From positions 2,232,718-2,265,156 of the forward strand of contig NZ_VJOK01000001.1 in NCBI RefSeq assembly GCF_013302895.1: DNA of 32,439 bases. Reading direction: 5' to 3'. This document shows, in pieces, positions 24,474-32,428 of the stretch; within the stretch, counting starts at the first letter, position 1; every line of letters starts with the position of its first letter. Both the position numbers and the translations under genes were made by a program. The DNA is from Streptomyces albus subsp. chlorinus (GTDB lineage: Bacteria; Actinomycetota; Actinomycetes; Streptomycetales; Streptomycetaceae). Below the pieces are notes generated by a model that did not search any database, was not told the origin of the DNA, and was given only the letters and a program-made list of their open reading frames with translations.

Positions 24474-24722
24474 ATGGCCGCCACGCAGGAAGAGATCGTC
24501 TCGGGCCTCGCCGAGATCGTGAACGAGATCGCCGGTATCCCGACCGAGGACGTCAAGCCGGAGAAGTCCTTCACGGACGACCTGGACGTGGACTCGCTCT
24601 CGATGGTCGAGGTCGTCGTCGCCGCCGAGGAGAAGTTCGGCGTCAAGATCCCGGACGACGACGTCAAGAACCTCAAGACCGTCGGTGACGCGACCGACTA
24701 CATCCTCAAGCACCAGAGCTGA
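24474..24722 (+). CDS. acpP: Fatty acid acyl carrier protein
   Basis: 82 residues. DVDSLSMVEVVVAAEEKFG carries the phosphopantetheine serine (Ser41). The acidic composition and helix pattern are typical of AcpP. The ATG follows GAAGGAG. It lies between fabH and fabF, 70 bp after fabH, and is clearly different from the polyketide ACP at 12050. Confidence 0.96.
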   Translation: MAATQEEIVSGLAEIVNEIAGIPTEDVKPEKSFTDDLDVDSLSMVEVVVAAEEKFGVKIPDDDVKNLKTVGDATDYILKHQS

Positions 24723-24796
24723 CACAACCGTTGACGCGTTTGTCGCCACCCGGCCGGGTGGCTCGAACGAGTCCCCCTACCGTGGAGAGAAATCCA

Positions 24797-26062
24797 GTGA
24801 ACGCGACCAATGACACCGTGGTCGTCACCGGTATCGGCGCAACCACACCGCTGGGTGGCGACAGCGCATCGACCTGGGATGGGCTCGTGGCGGGGCGCTC
24901 CGGCGTCGTCGCACTCGAGGAGGAGTGGGCCGAGGGCCTGCCGGTGCGGATCGCGGCGCGCGCCGCCGTCGAGCCGGGCGAGAGCATCCCCCGCCCCCAG
25001 GCCCGCAGGCTGGACCGCTCGGCCCAGTTCGCGCTGATCGCCGCCCGTGAGGCGTGGGCCGACGCGGGCTTCAGCGCCCGCGCCGGTGAGGACCCGACGG
25101 TGGCCCCGGACCGGCTGGGCGCCGTGGTGGCCTCCGGCATCGGCGGGGTCACGACCCTGCTGGAGCAGTACGACGTGCTGCGTGAGAAGGGTGTCCGTCG
25201 CGTCTCGCCGCACACGGTGCCGATGCTGATGCCCAACAGTCCGTCCGCCAACGTCGGCCTGGAGGTCAACGCGCGGGCCGGTGTGCACACCCCGGTCAGC
25301 GCCTGCGCCTCCGGCTCGGAGGCGGTGGGCTACGCGATCGAGATGATCCGCACCGGACGCGCCGACATCGTCGTCGCGGGCGGCACCGAGGCGGCCCTGC
25401 ACCCCCTGCCGGTGGCCGCTTTCGCCAACATGATGGCGATGTCCAAGAACAACGAGGACCCGCAGGGCGCCTCCCGCCCCTTCGATGTGGACCGCAACGG
25501 GTTCGTGCTGGGCGAGGGCTCCGGTGTGATCGTCCTGGAGTCGGCCGAGCACGCCCGCCGCCGGGGTGCCCGCGTCTACGCCGAGGCGGTGGGCCAGGGC
25601 ATCTCCGCCGACAGCCACGACATCGTGCAGCCCGAGCCCTCGGGCAACGGCATCGCGCACGCGCTGCAGAACCTGATGGCGCGGAACGACCTGGACCCGG
25701 CCGAGATCGTGCACATCAACGCGCACGCGACCTCCACGCCGCAGGGCGACCTGGCGGAACTGAAGGCGATGCGCAAGGTCTTCGGCGACGACATGGACCA
25801 TATGGGGATCTCGGCGACCAAGTCGATGACCGGCCATCTGCTGGGCGGCGCCGGTGGTGTCGAGACGGTGGCCACGCTGCTGGCGCTGCACCACCGCACG
25901 GCTCCGCCGACGATCAACATCCACAACCTGGACCCGGAGGCCGACGGCGACATCGTGCGCGACACGGCGCGCGCCCTGCCGGCCGAGGGCCGGATCGCCG
26001 CGTTGAACAACTCCTTCGGCTTCGGCGGCCACAACGTGGTGCTGGCCTTCCGCACGGTCTGA
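24797..26062 (+). CDS. fabF: Beta-ketoacyl-ACP synthase II
   Basis: 421 residues from GTG 24797, giving the normal N-terminus (NATNDTVVVTGIGATTPLGG) behind GGAGAG. Cys in VSACASGSEAVG, His in NAHATSTPQGD and His in KSMTGHLLGGAGG complete the active site. It elongates fatty acyl chains. The in-frame extension to 24731 is not used. Last gene of the fab operon, ending before a strong hairpin. It is paralogous to the KS-alpha/KS-beta pair at 12361-14855. Confidence 0.96.
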   Translation: MNATNDTVVVTGIGATTPLGGDSASTWDGLVAGRSGVVALEEEWAEGLPVRIAARAAVEPGESIPRPQARRLDRSAQFALIAAREAWADAGFSARAGEDPTVAPDRLGAVVASGIGGVTTLLEQYDVLREKGVRRVSPHTVPMLMPNSPSANVGLEVNARAGVHTPVSACASGSEAVGYAIEMIRTGRADIVVAGGTEAALHPLPVAAFANMMAMSKNNEDPQGASRPFDVDRNGFVLGEGSGVIVLESAEHARRRGARVYAEAVGQGISADSHDIVQPEPSGNGIAHALQNLMARNDLDPAEIVHINAHATSTPQGDLAELKAMRKVFGDDMDHMGISATKSMTGHLLGGAGGVETVATLLALHHRTAPPTINIHNLDPEADGDIVRDTARALPAEGRIAALNNSFGFGGHNVVLAFRTV

Positions 26063-26108
26063 GCCCGCCCGGCCGCGTGCCGGGCGCGGTCCGGCCCGGT
26101 CCGCTCCT

Positions 26109-26147
26109 GGGTAAGGGGCGTCCTCCCTTGGAGGGCGCCCCTTACCC
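26109..26147. terminator. Strong bidirectional hairpin after fabF
   Basis: GGGTAAGGGGCG (26109-26120) and CGCCCCTTACCC (26136-26147) are perfect 12-bp complements, with a further CCTCC/GGAGG stem and a CTT loop inside. It lies between convergent fabF and the dehydrogenase gene. Confidence 0.8.
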
Positions 26148-26201
26148 GTGCGTCCGCCCGGTCGCTGTCCGGCTCTTACCGTGGGGTCCGGCGGCCCGGC
26201 G

Positions 26202-27119
26202 TCAGGAGGCGCCGCGGGCGTCGCCCCGGCCGTAGTCACTGGCGTCGAAACCGGCGAAGAACGAGGCCGCCGCGTCGTCCCCGCCGTGCCCCTGCGCCTC
26301 GGCACGCCGCAGCCGCTCGGCGACCGCCGGGGTGGCGTCCAGCCGGACCCCCGCCGCCTGGGCGGCCCGCGCGATGAGTTCGGCGTCCTTGCGGGCGCCG
26401 GAGAGCGGGAAGCTCGCCTCACGGGCGCCCTGGAGGATCAGCCCGGCCTTCGCCTGGAGGTAGGGGCTGTCCAGGGGGCCGCCCGCCACGGCGCCGAGGA
26501 AGTCGTCGGGCGCCACGCCGAGCCCCTCGGCCAGTGCGAGGGTCTCCGCCGTGCCGTTGACGAGGGTGAGCACCCAGTTGTTGACCACCAGCTTCAGGCG
26601 GCTGGCGGCGCCGGGCTCCTCGCCCAGCCACAGGGTCCTGCTGCCGACTGCGTCCAGCACGGGGGCGAGCCGGGGCCGCACCGACGAGGGGCCGGCGGCC
26701 AGTACGGTCAGCTCCCCCGCCTCGGCGGGTGCCCTGGTGCCCAGTACCGGCGCGTCGACCAGGCGCAGCCCGCGCTCCTGGGCGAACCCGGCCAGCGGGA
26801 CCAGCCCGTCGGGGCCGACCGTGCTGGACTGCATCCACACCGTGCCGCCGGCCAGCCCGGGCGCGGCGGCGCGCATGGCCGCGAGCACGGCGGGTCCGTC
26901 GTACAGGACGGTCAGGACGGCGTCGGCGCCGCGCACCGCGTCGGCGGCCTCGTCCGCGACGGTGACGCCGTCGGCGGCCAGCGGTTCGGCCCGGCTCCGG
27001 GTGCGGTTCCAGGCGCGGACGTCCAGTCCGGCGGCGGCGAGGTTGCGGGCCATCGCGGCGCCCATCGTGCCGGTGCCGAGCACCGCCACGGAGCCCAGGG
27101 GGGCGGTTTCGTCAGACAT
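26202..27119 (-). CDS. NAD(P)-dependent beta-hydroxyacid dehydrogenase-family protein
   Basis: 305 residues. An N-terminal Rossmann domain (VAVLGTGTMGAAMARNLAAAG, then NRTRSRAEPL, whose Arg residues suggest NADPH) is followed by an all-helical domain with the catalytic Lys in SRLKLVVNNWVL. The family includes 3-hydroxyisobutyrate dehydrogenases, glyoxylate/succinic semialdehyde reductases and imine reductases; the exact substrate cannot be read. The ATG lies six bases after a -10 box in a MerR-type promoter, so the mRNA is predicted leaderless. It is probably controlled by the MerR protein encoded at 18860-19399. Confidence 0.88.
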   Translation of the reverse strand: MSDETAPLGSVAVLGTGTMGAAMARNLAAAGLDVRAWNRTRSRAEPLAADGVTVADEAADAVRGADAVLTVLYDGPAVLAAMRAAAPGLAGGTVWMQSSTVGPDGLVPLAGFAQERGLRLVDAPVLGTRAPAEAGELTVLAAGPSSVRPRLAPVLDAVGSRTLWLGEEPGAASRLKLVVNNWVLTLVNGTAETLALAEGLGVAPDDFLGAVAGGPLDSPYLQAKAGLILQGAREASFPLSGARKDAELIARAAQAAGVRLDATPAVAERLRRAEAQGHGGDDAAASFFAGFDASDYGRGDARGAS

Positions 27120-27125
27120 GCGGGA

Positions 27126-27156
27126 ACGGTAGGGGTTCGAGTGCGCTCCAAGGCAA
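27126..27156 (-). promoter_or_regulatory. MerR-type promoter/operator, copy 2
   Basis: On the minus strand TTGCCT (27156-27151) and TACCGT (27131-27126) are 19 bp apart, with TTGGAG-CGCA-CTCGAA in the spacer (one mismatch from a perfect palindrome). The -10 box ends six bases before the ATG at 27119. Every one of these distances equals that of the MerR gene's own promoter. Confidence 0.75.
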
Positions 27157-27187
27157 GCGGCACGCGCGGGCCGGGGCGCCCGGCGGG

Positions 27188-27682
27188 TCAGACGACCTGG
27201 TGCAGCCAGCGGACCGGGGCGCCCTCACCGGCGTAGCGGAACGGTTCCAGTTCGTCGTCCCAGGGCTTGCCGAGCAGCTTGGCGATCTCGGCCTCCAGCT
27301 CGCTCTCGCCGCGCCCGGCGCGGGCGACGGCGGCCCGCAGCCGGTCCTCGGGGATGAGGATGTCGCCGTGCATACCGGTGACGGCGTGGAAGATGCCGAG
27401 GTCGGGGGTGGAGCTGTAGCGCTCGCCCTCCGCCGTGGGGCACGGCTCGGCCGTCACCTCGAAGCGGAGCAGGTGCCAGCCGCGCAGCGCGGAGGCGAGT
27501 TTGGAGGCGGTGCCCGGATCGCCCTGCCAGGAGAACTCGGCACGCCAGGTGCCGGGCGAGGCGGGCTGTCTGATCCAGTCGAGGTTGACGCGGGCACCCA
27601 GCACGCCCGCGACGGCCCACTCGACGTGGGGGCACAGGGCGCGGGGCGCCGAGTGGACGTACAGAACTCCACGTGTCGTCAC
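27188..27682 (-). CDS. DUF3145 protein, conserved in actinobacteria
   Basis: 164 residues. The sequence (TRGVLYVHSAPRALCPHVEWAVAG near the start; DDELEPFRYAGEGAPVRWLHQVV split near the end) is the highly conserved DUF3145 family found next to fab genes in many actinobacteria. Function unknown. The GTG at 27682 is preceded by GGAGG at the right distance. There is no signal peptide or membrane segment. Confidence 0.9.
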   Translation of the reverse strand: MTTRGVLYVHSAPRALCPHVEWAVAGVLGARVNLDWIRQPASPGTWRAEFSWQGDPGTASKLASALRGWHLLRFEVTAEPCPTAEGERYSSTPDLGIFHAVTGMHGDILIPEDRLRAAVARAGRGESELEAEIAKLLGKPWDDELEPFRYAGEGAPVRWLHQVV

Positions 27683-27988
27683 CGGGACCTCCAGTGCGCT
27701 CCGAGGGTCGCCACCGGGCGGCCTCGATCACCTATCGGTCACGCGCCGGAAAAGCGCCTGACAATGTGCACCACCGGTCACTTCCCTACCAGCTCCCGAG
27801 GTTACGAATAGTAAACACCACCGCGCCCAATTCTCCCCGAAAGGGACAGGATGTGACGCGAGGTAATATTTACCAGTCGCCGTGCCCGCGGGCGCTCCGG
27901 CTCCGCCGGCCACGGCACAAGCTACCGCGCGGGCGGCACACGGTGGGTGACGTACCGTCGGGAGGGCACCAGCGAAACAGGGGGTCGG
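27683..27988. other. Divergent intergenic region with small palindrome
   Basis: 306 bp between DUF3145 and the SGNH hydrolase gene, more A/T-rich than its surroundings. It holds GGTAA-TAT-TTACC (27862-27874), a possible operator. An in-frame GTG at 27947 precedes the hydrolase start but lacks a ribosome site. No gene or RNA seen. Confidence 0.45.
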
Positions 27989-28957
27989 ATGCCGGTCAGC
28001 CATGAGGCGCAGAACACACGTCCACAGCCCCCCGGTCCGTCCCGGCGTCCCCGCGCCCGCACCGTCGCCATCTGCGCTTTCGTGTTCGCCGTCGTGACCG
28101 GGCTGGTGCTCGCCGTGACCCTCGGGGGGTGGCCGAACGGGGGCGACGGGCCGGGTGAGCAGCGCGCCGACGGCTCCTCGCGCCCCCACAAGAAGCCCGC
28201 GCCGCGCCGCGTCTGGGACCGTACGCCGGAGTCGCTGGCCGCCGTGGGCGACTCGATCACGCGGGGGTTCGACGCCTGTTCGCTGCTGGCCGACTGCACC
28301 CGTGTCTCCTGGGCCACCGGAACGGCGGACAGCGTCAACAGCCTCGCCCGGCGCCTGGTGAGCGACCCCGCGGGCAAGAGCTGGAACTACGCGGTCAGCG
28401 GCGCCGTCATGGGCGACCTGCCGGCGCAGATGCGCAAGGCCGCCGCCCGGAAGCCCGACATGGTGACCGTCATGAGCGGCGCCAACGACGCCTGCCGGCC
28501 CAGCGTCGCGCGGATGACGCCCGTGGCCGGGTTCCGCGCCGGCTTCCGGGAGGCGCTGCACACCCTGCGCTCCCGGGCGCCCCGGACCCAGGTCTACGTC
28601 TCCAGCGTGCCGAACCTCCAGCGGCTGTGGCAGCAGGGCCGGAAGAGCCCGTTCGGGCAGCAGGTGTGGAAGCTGGGCATCTGCCAGTCGATGCTCAAGA
28701 ACCCCCGGTCCACGGCCCCCGCCGACCAGGAGCGGCGCCGGCAGGTCCAGGAGCGCGTCGTGGCCTACAACACCGTCCTCCGGCAGGAGTGCGCCAAGGA
28801 CCTGCGCTGCCGGTACGACAACGGCGCGGTCTTCAACTACCGCTTCACCGCGGCGGAGCTGAGCAACTGGGACTGGTTCCACCCCAGCCAGGAGGGCCAG
28901 CGCAGCCTCGCCCGGCTCGCCTACGCCCGGATCACCGCCGAGCGCCCCGCCGGATAG
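27989..28957 (+). CDS. Membrane-anchored SGNH/GDSL hydrolase
   Basis: 322 residues. A short basic cytoplasmic tail and one membrane segment (about 25-45, TVAICAFVFAVVTGLVLAVTL) precede a Gly/Pro/Lys-rich linker and an extracellular SGNH domain. Block I is AAVGDSITRG (Ser89), block III MSGANDA (Asn), and block V DWFHPSQEGQ (Asp/His). Six cysteines in the catalytic domain suggest disulfides. It is an esterase or lipase-like enzyme acting outside the cell. ATG 27989 has AGGGGG upstream. Substrate unknown. Confidence 0.88.
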   Translation: MPVSHEAQNTRPQPPGPSRRPRARTVAICAFVFAVVTGLVLAVTLGGWPNGGDGPGEQRADGSSRPHKKPAPRRVWDRTPESLAAVGDSITRGFDACSLLADCTRVSWATGTADSVNSLARRLVSDPAGKSWNYAVSGAVMGDLPAQMRKAAARKPDMVTVMSGANDACRPSVARMTPVAGFRAGFREALHTLRSRAPRTQVYVSSVPNLQRLWQQGRKSPFGQQVWKLGICQSMLKNPRSTAPADQERRRQVQERVVAYNTVLRQECAKDLRCRYDNGAVFNYRFTAAELSNWDWFHPSQEGQRSLARLAYARITAERPAG

Positions 28958-28970
28958 CCCGGCGGGGCGC
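28942..28970 (+). terminator. Hairpin overlapping the SGNH stop codon
   Basis: GCGCCCCGCCGG (28942-28953) and CCGGCGGGGCGC (28959-28970) are perfect 12-bp complements; the TAG stop lies in the ATAGC loop. The last codons of the gene thus form one arm. Confidence 0.65.
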
Positions 28971-28981
28971 CGTTCAGCGGA

Positions 28982-29032
28982 CCGGTTCCGGCCCGGTGCC
29001 GCCCACGCTGCGGCACCCCGGCCCGGAACCGG
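28982..29032. terminator. Second large hairpin, between SGNH and Ohr genes
   Basis: CCGGTTCCGG (28982-28991) and CCGGAACCGG (29023-29032) pair perfectly and enclose GGTGCCGC (28995-29002) with GCGGCACC (29010-29017). It lies 12 bp before the Ohr stop and probably ends transcription from both sides together with the preceding hairpin. Confidence 0.7.
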
Positions 29033-29044
29033 ACGAGCCGGCCG

Positions 29045-29473
29045 TCAGACGACCTGGAGGGTCACCTCGATGTTGCCGCGGGTGGCGTTGGAGTACGGGC
29101 AGACCTGGTGGGCCTTCTCCAGCAGGTCCTTGGCCGTGGCCGCGTCCACGTTCGGGATGGTGGCCTTCAGCGCGACGGTGAGACCGAAGCCGCCCTCCGG
29201 GGTGTTGCCGATGCCGACCTCGGCGGTGACGGTCGAGCCGGATATGTCGGCGCCCTCCTTGCGGGCCACGACACCGAGCGCGCCCTGGAAGCAGGCGCTG
29301 TAGCCGGCCGCGAAGAGCTGCTCGGGGTTGGTGCCCGCGCCGCTGCCGCCCATCGCCCTGGGCGGGTTGACGACGACGTCGAGCTGGCCGTCGTCGCTGG
29401 CCACGCGGCCGTCACGGCCGTTCTCCGCGGTGGCGACGGCGGTGTACTTGACGTCGATGGGCTGGATTGCCAT
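29045..29473 (-). CDS. ohr: Ohr/OsmC-family organic hydroperoxide reductase
   Basis: 142 residues. The two redox cysteines are Cys61 (GYSACFQGAL) and Cys125 (HQVCPYSNATRGN), and NPEQLFAAGYSAC is the family signature. It reduces organic and fatty-acid hydroperoxides to alcohols using lipoyl thiols. ATG 29473 has GGAGGT upstream; an in-frame extension to 29500 is not needed. The nearby MarR gene could be an OhrR, but its only Cys is in the DNA-binding region rather than the usual N-terminal sensor position. Confidence 0.92.
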   Translation of the reverse strand: MAIQPIDVKYTAVATAENGRDGRVASDDGQLDVVVNPPRAMGGSGAGTNPEQLFAAGYSACFQGALGVVARKEGADISGSTVTAEVGIGNTPEGGFGLTVALKATIPNVDAATAKDLLEKAHQVCPYSNATRGNIEVTLQVV

Positions 29474-29593
29474 GTGGGGTACCTCCTGTTGATGGCACAC
29501 CGGGGGAATCGCGCCCGTGTTCCCGTCGGTGCGGTGACCAGCGTATGCGCCCTGCGGGTCCGGTGGGCCGGGAGCCCCGGCCGGTACCGGTGG

Positions 29594-30643
29594 TCAGGCG
29601 CCGAGGGTGACGATCATCTTGCCGACGTTCTCGCCACGGAGCAGGCCCAGGAAGGCGTCCAGGGTGTTCTCGACGCCCTCCACCACCGTCTCCCGGTACT
29701 TCAGCTCTCCGGAGCGGACCCAGGCGGAGACCTCCTCCACGAACTGCGGCCGCATGTCCACGTGGTCCATCACCAGCAGCCCCTCCATGCGGAAGCGCTT
29801 GGCGATGATCTGCGCCAGGTTGCGCGGGGCCGGGGTCGGCTCGGTGGCGTTGTACTGGGAGATCATTCCGCACACGGCGATCCGGCCGTGGAGGTTCATC
29901 GCGGAGATGGCCGCCTCGAGGTGCTCCCCGCCGACGTTGTCGAAGTAGACGTCGATGCCGTCCGGGGCCGCCTCCTTGAGCTGCTCGGCCACCGGGCCGT
30001 TCTTGTAGTTGAACGCCGCGTCGAAGCCGTACTCCTTCGTCAGCAGCTCGACCTTCTCGTCGGAGCCCGCGGAGCCGATGACCCGCGAGGCGCCCTTGAG
30101 CCGGGCGATCTGGCCGACCTCGCTGCCGACCGCGCCGGCCGCGCCGGAGACGAAGACGGCGTCGCCCGGCTGGAAGCCGGCCACGCGCACCAGGCCCGCG
30201 TAGGCGGTCAGGCCCGGCATGCCCAGGACGCCGAGGTAGGTGGACAGGGGGGCCGCGTCGGGGTCGACCTTGGCGGCGCGCTCGGCCGGGAGCGTGGCGT
30301 ACTCCCGCCAGCCGAGGTCGTGCAGCACGTGGTCACCGGGGGCGAAGCCCTCGGCACGGGAGGCGACGACGACGCCGACAGCGCCGCCGTACATCGGCTC
30401 GTTCAGCTTGTACGGCTCGACGTAGGACTTGGCGCTGCTCATCCTGCCGCGCATGTACGGGTCGACGGACAGGTGGATGTTGCGCACCAGGAGCTGACCG
30501 TCGGCGGGGGCCGTGACGGGCTCCTCGCGCAGGGCGAAGTCGTCCGGCGTCGGCCAGCCCTGCGGGCGCGCCGTCAGGTGCCAGGCGCGGCCCGTCTCGG
30601 GGATCTCCGCGGTGCCGGGGCGGGGGGACTCGGATGAGGTCAC
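29594..30643 (-). CDS. Zinc-free MDR oxidoreductase (prostaglandin/leukotriene reductase-like)
   Basis: 349 residues of the medium-chain reductase family without zinc ligands. VDPYMRGRM and the cofactor loop VSGAAGAVGSEVGQIA are diagnostic of NADP-dependent enal/enone reductases (YncB/CurA, leukotriene B4 12-hydroxydehydrogenase type), as is YFDNVGGEHLEAA. It probably reduces the double bond of reactive alpha,beta-unsaturated carbonyls. The GTG start follows GGAAGG by seven bases. Its promoter region carries a MarR-type operator, and it is divergent from the MarR gene. Confidence 0.92.
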   Translation of the reverse strand: MTSSESPRPGTAEIPETGRAWHLTARPQGWPTPDDFALREEPVTAPADGQLLVRNIHLSVDPYMRGRMSSAKSYVEPYKLNEPMYGGAVGVVVASRAEGFAPGDHVLHDLGWREYATLPAERAAKVDPDAAPLSTYLGVLGMPGLTAYAGLVRVAGFQPGDAVFVSGAAGAVGSEVGQIARLKGASRVIGSAGSDEKVELLTKEYGFDAAFNYKNGPVAEQLKEAAPDGIDVYFDNVGGEHLEAAISAMNLHGRIAVCGMISQYNATEPTPAPRNLAQIIAKRFRMEGLLVMDHVDMRPQFVEEVSAWVRSGELKYRETVVEGVENTLDAFLGLLRGENVGKMIVTLGA

Positions 30644-30657
30644 GGTGACGCCTTCCT

Positions 30658-30682
30658 GGTTGTTTCACTTACTGAAACAACC
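30658..30682. promoter_or_regulatory. MarR-type operator, perfect 10-bp palindrome
   Basis: GGTTGTTTCA (30658-30667) and TGAAACAACC (30673-30682) are perfect complements around CTTAC. On the minus strand a TTGACA (30709-30704) lies upstream, so the site overlaps the expected -10 and start of the oxidoreductase transcript. The MarR protein encoded across the gap is the likely binder. Confidence 0.75.
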
Positions 30683-30730
30683 ATGCATCTGAATATTTCA
30701 TGTTGTCAAGCATTGCGCTAAGCTGGTCGT

Positions 30731-31186
30731 ATGGCAGCAGACAGTCGTACCCCCGACGCGCTCACCATCGAGGTCGCCGAACTGATAGGCACGGTGGTGG
30801 CGCGCTACCACCAGGAGTACGAACTGGCCGCGGCCGCGCACGCGCTGACCGGCGCCCAGGCCCGGGTGCTCACCCTGCTGGCGCGCCGGCCCACCCCCAT
30901 GCGGCAGCTCGCACGGCACCTGAAGTGCGAGCCCTCGAACGTGACGGGCATCGTGGACCGGCTGGAGTCGCGCGGCCTCGCCGAGCGGCGGCCCGACCCC
31001 GCCGACCGCCGGGTCAAGGTCGCCGCCGCCACCGACGAGGGCCGCGCCACCGCCGCCCGGCTGCGCGGCCACCTCGACTTCGCGGGCGAACCCCTCCAGG
31101 GGCTCACCCCGGCCGAGCGCACCCTCCTGCGCGACCTGCTGCGGCGCATGCTGGGCGAGTCCCCCGACGCCGCCGGGGACGGCTGA
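30731..31186 (+). CDS. MarR-family transcriptional repressor
   Basis: 151 residues. The winged helix includes LTGAQARVLTLLARRP, MRQLARHLKCEPSNVTGIVDRLESRGL and a basic wing (RRPDPADRRVKVAAATDEG), with dimerisation helices at both ends. The single Cys is in the recognition region (LKCEPSN), not where OhrR has its sensor. It probably represses the divergent enone reductase, perhaps responding to an electrophile or quinone. It ends 18 bp from the convergent PucR gene. Confidence 0.9.
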   Translation: MAADSRTPDALTIEVAELIGTVVARYHQEYELAAAAHALTGAQARVLTLLARRPTPMRQLARHLKCEPSNVTGIVDRLESRGLAERRPDPADRRVKVAAATDEGRATAARLRGHLDFAGEPLQGLTPAERTLLRDLLRRMLGESPDAAGDG

Positions 31187-31204
31187 CCGGGCCCGGACGC
31201 CGGA

Positions 31205-32428
31205 TCAGGCCGGCCCCAGCTCACCGCGCAGCCGCATGGTGCGCAGGACGAGTTCCAGCTCGAAGCGGCTGTCGGGGTCGTCGATGCCGGAGCCCCACAG
31301 CTCGCGGATCTGCCGCAGGCGGTAGCGGACGGTCTGGGGGTGGACGCCCAGCCGCGCCGCCACCTCCGGGGCACCGCCGCGGGTCTCCAGCCAGGCGAGC
31401 AGGGTCTCGGCCAGCCGGCGGCTGTGGGCCGGGCCGCAGGCGTCCAGGGGCGCCAGCCGGCGGCGCGCCAGCCCGGCGATCAGTTCCTCGGGCGGCAGCA
31501 GGACGAGCGCCTCGGTGTGCTCGGTGCACGAGAGCAGCTCACCGCCCGGCAGCAGGCCGCGCTCCATCAGGGTGACGGCGGTCCGCGCCCAGCGCAGCGA
31601 CTTGACGGCGTCGGCCAGCGGGACGGGCGGGCCCAGGGCGCCGGCCCAGCCCGCGGTGGAGCGGCGCAGCAGCTCCGTCCTGCCGGGGGCCTCCGGCTCG
31701 GGCACGACCATGCGGGGCTGCTCGCACTCCATGTCGAGCAGCACCTCGTCGCCCACGGCGGGCGGGACGGCCGAGCGGGCCGGGCGGACCAGGACGGCGA
31801 CGGCGACGGTGCGCGGCACCCGCCAGCCGATCCGCGCGGCGCGGTCGGCCAGCAGGTCGGCGCGGTCCCCTCCGCGCGGCGGGTGCTCGGACAGCAGCAG
31901 GTCCAGCAGTCTGCGCTGGAGGCGCAGCCGCTCGCCGGCCTGCCGCGCCGCCGCCTCCGCGTAGCCGCGCACCGACTCGGCGACCAGCCCGTCGAGGTAC
32001 TGGAAGCCGGACTCGGCCAGCTCGTACATGGCGGGCGGCGGGATCTCCATCTGGGTGCCGATCTCGGCGAACCGGCGCCAGGCCAGCCGGATGCCGAGCC
32101 GGTAGACGGCCTGGAGCGAGTCGAGGCTGCGCCCCTGGAGGACCTCGCCCCGGCCGAACTCCTGGAAGACCTGCGGCGGCACGTGGGGGGCCTCCAGGCC
32201 GGTGGCCAGGTTCTCCACGAAGTGCTCCAGCGCGCGGCGGATGCCGATGAGGGCCATCGGCTCGCCCGACTCGTCCAGCACCAGGGGCAGCCCGGGGTAC
32301 TCGCGCCGGATGGCGGAGAGGATGTCCTGCGCCAGGACGGGCACCTCCTCCCTCGCCCGCCCGGCGAACTGCCGCACGCGCAGCGGCGGGACGTCCTGCC
32401 AGGCCGAGCGGGCCGCGGCGGCCGGCAC
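31205..32428 (-). CDS. PucR-type helix-turn-helix regulator
   Basis: 407 residues. An N-terminal RsbR/sensory-like helical region (FAGRAREEVPVLAQDILSAIRR; FVENLATGLEAP) and a middle GGDEF-like part precede the PucR C-terminal domain (GAPEVAARLGVHPQTVRYRLRQIRELWG). The GTG at 32428 is the farthest possible start: an in-frame TGA lies just upstream (32432-32434), so the gene is complete in the window. It is paralogous in architecture to FasR at 21114. Target unknown. Confidence 0.85.
   Translation of the reverse strand: MPAAAARSAWQDVPPLRVRQFAGRAREEVPVLAQDILSAIRREYPGLPLVLDESGEPMALIGIRRALEHFVENLATGLEAPHVPPQVFQEFGRGEVLQGRSLDSLQAVYRLGIRLAWRRFAEIGTQMEIPPPAMYELAESGFQYLDGLVAESVRGYAEAAARQAGERLRLQRRLLDLLLSEHPPRGGDRADLLADRAARIGWRVPRTVAVAVLVRPARSAVPPAVGDEVLLDMECEQPRMVVPEPEAPGRTELLRRSTAGWAGALGPPVPLADAVKSLRWARTAVTLMERGLLPGGELLSCTEHTEALVLLPPEELIAGLARRRLAPLDACGPAHSRRLAETLLAWLETRGGAPEVAARLGVHPQTVRYRLRQIRELWGSGIDDPDSRFELELVLRTMRLRGELGPA

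Noticed and set aside
27126..27156. tRNA T-arm-like GGTTCGA
   Set aside because: No acceptor stem or other arms can be formed; the sequence is part of the MerR-type promoter.
30731..31186. Calling the MarR gene ohrR because ohr is nearby
   Set aside because: The N-terminal sensor cysteine of OhrR is missing and the operator lies at the enone reductase promoter, not at ohr.
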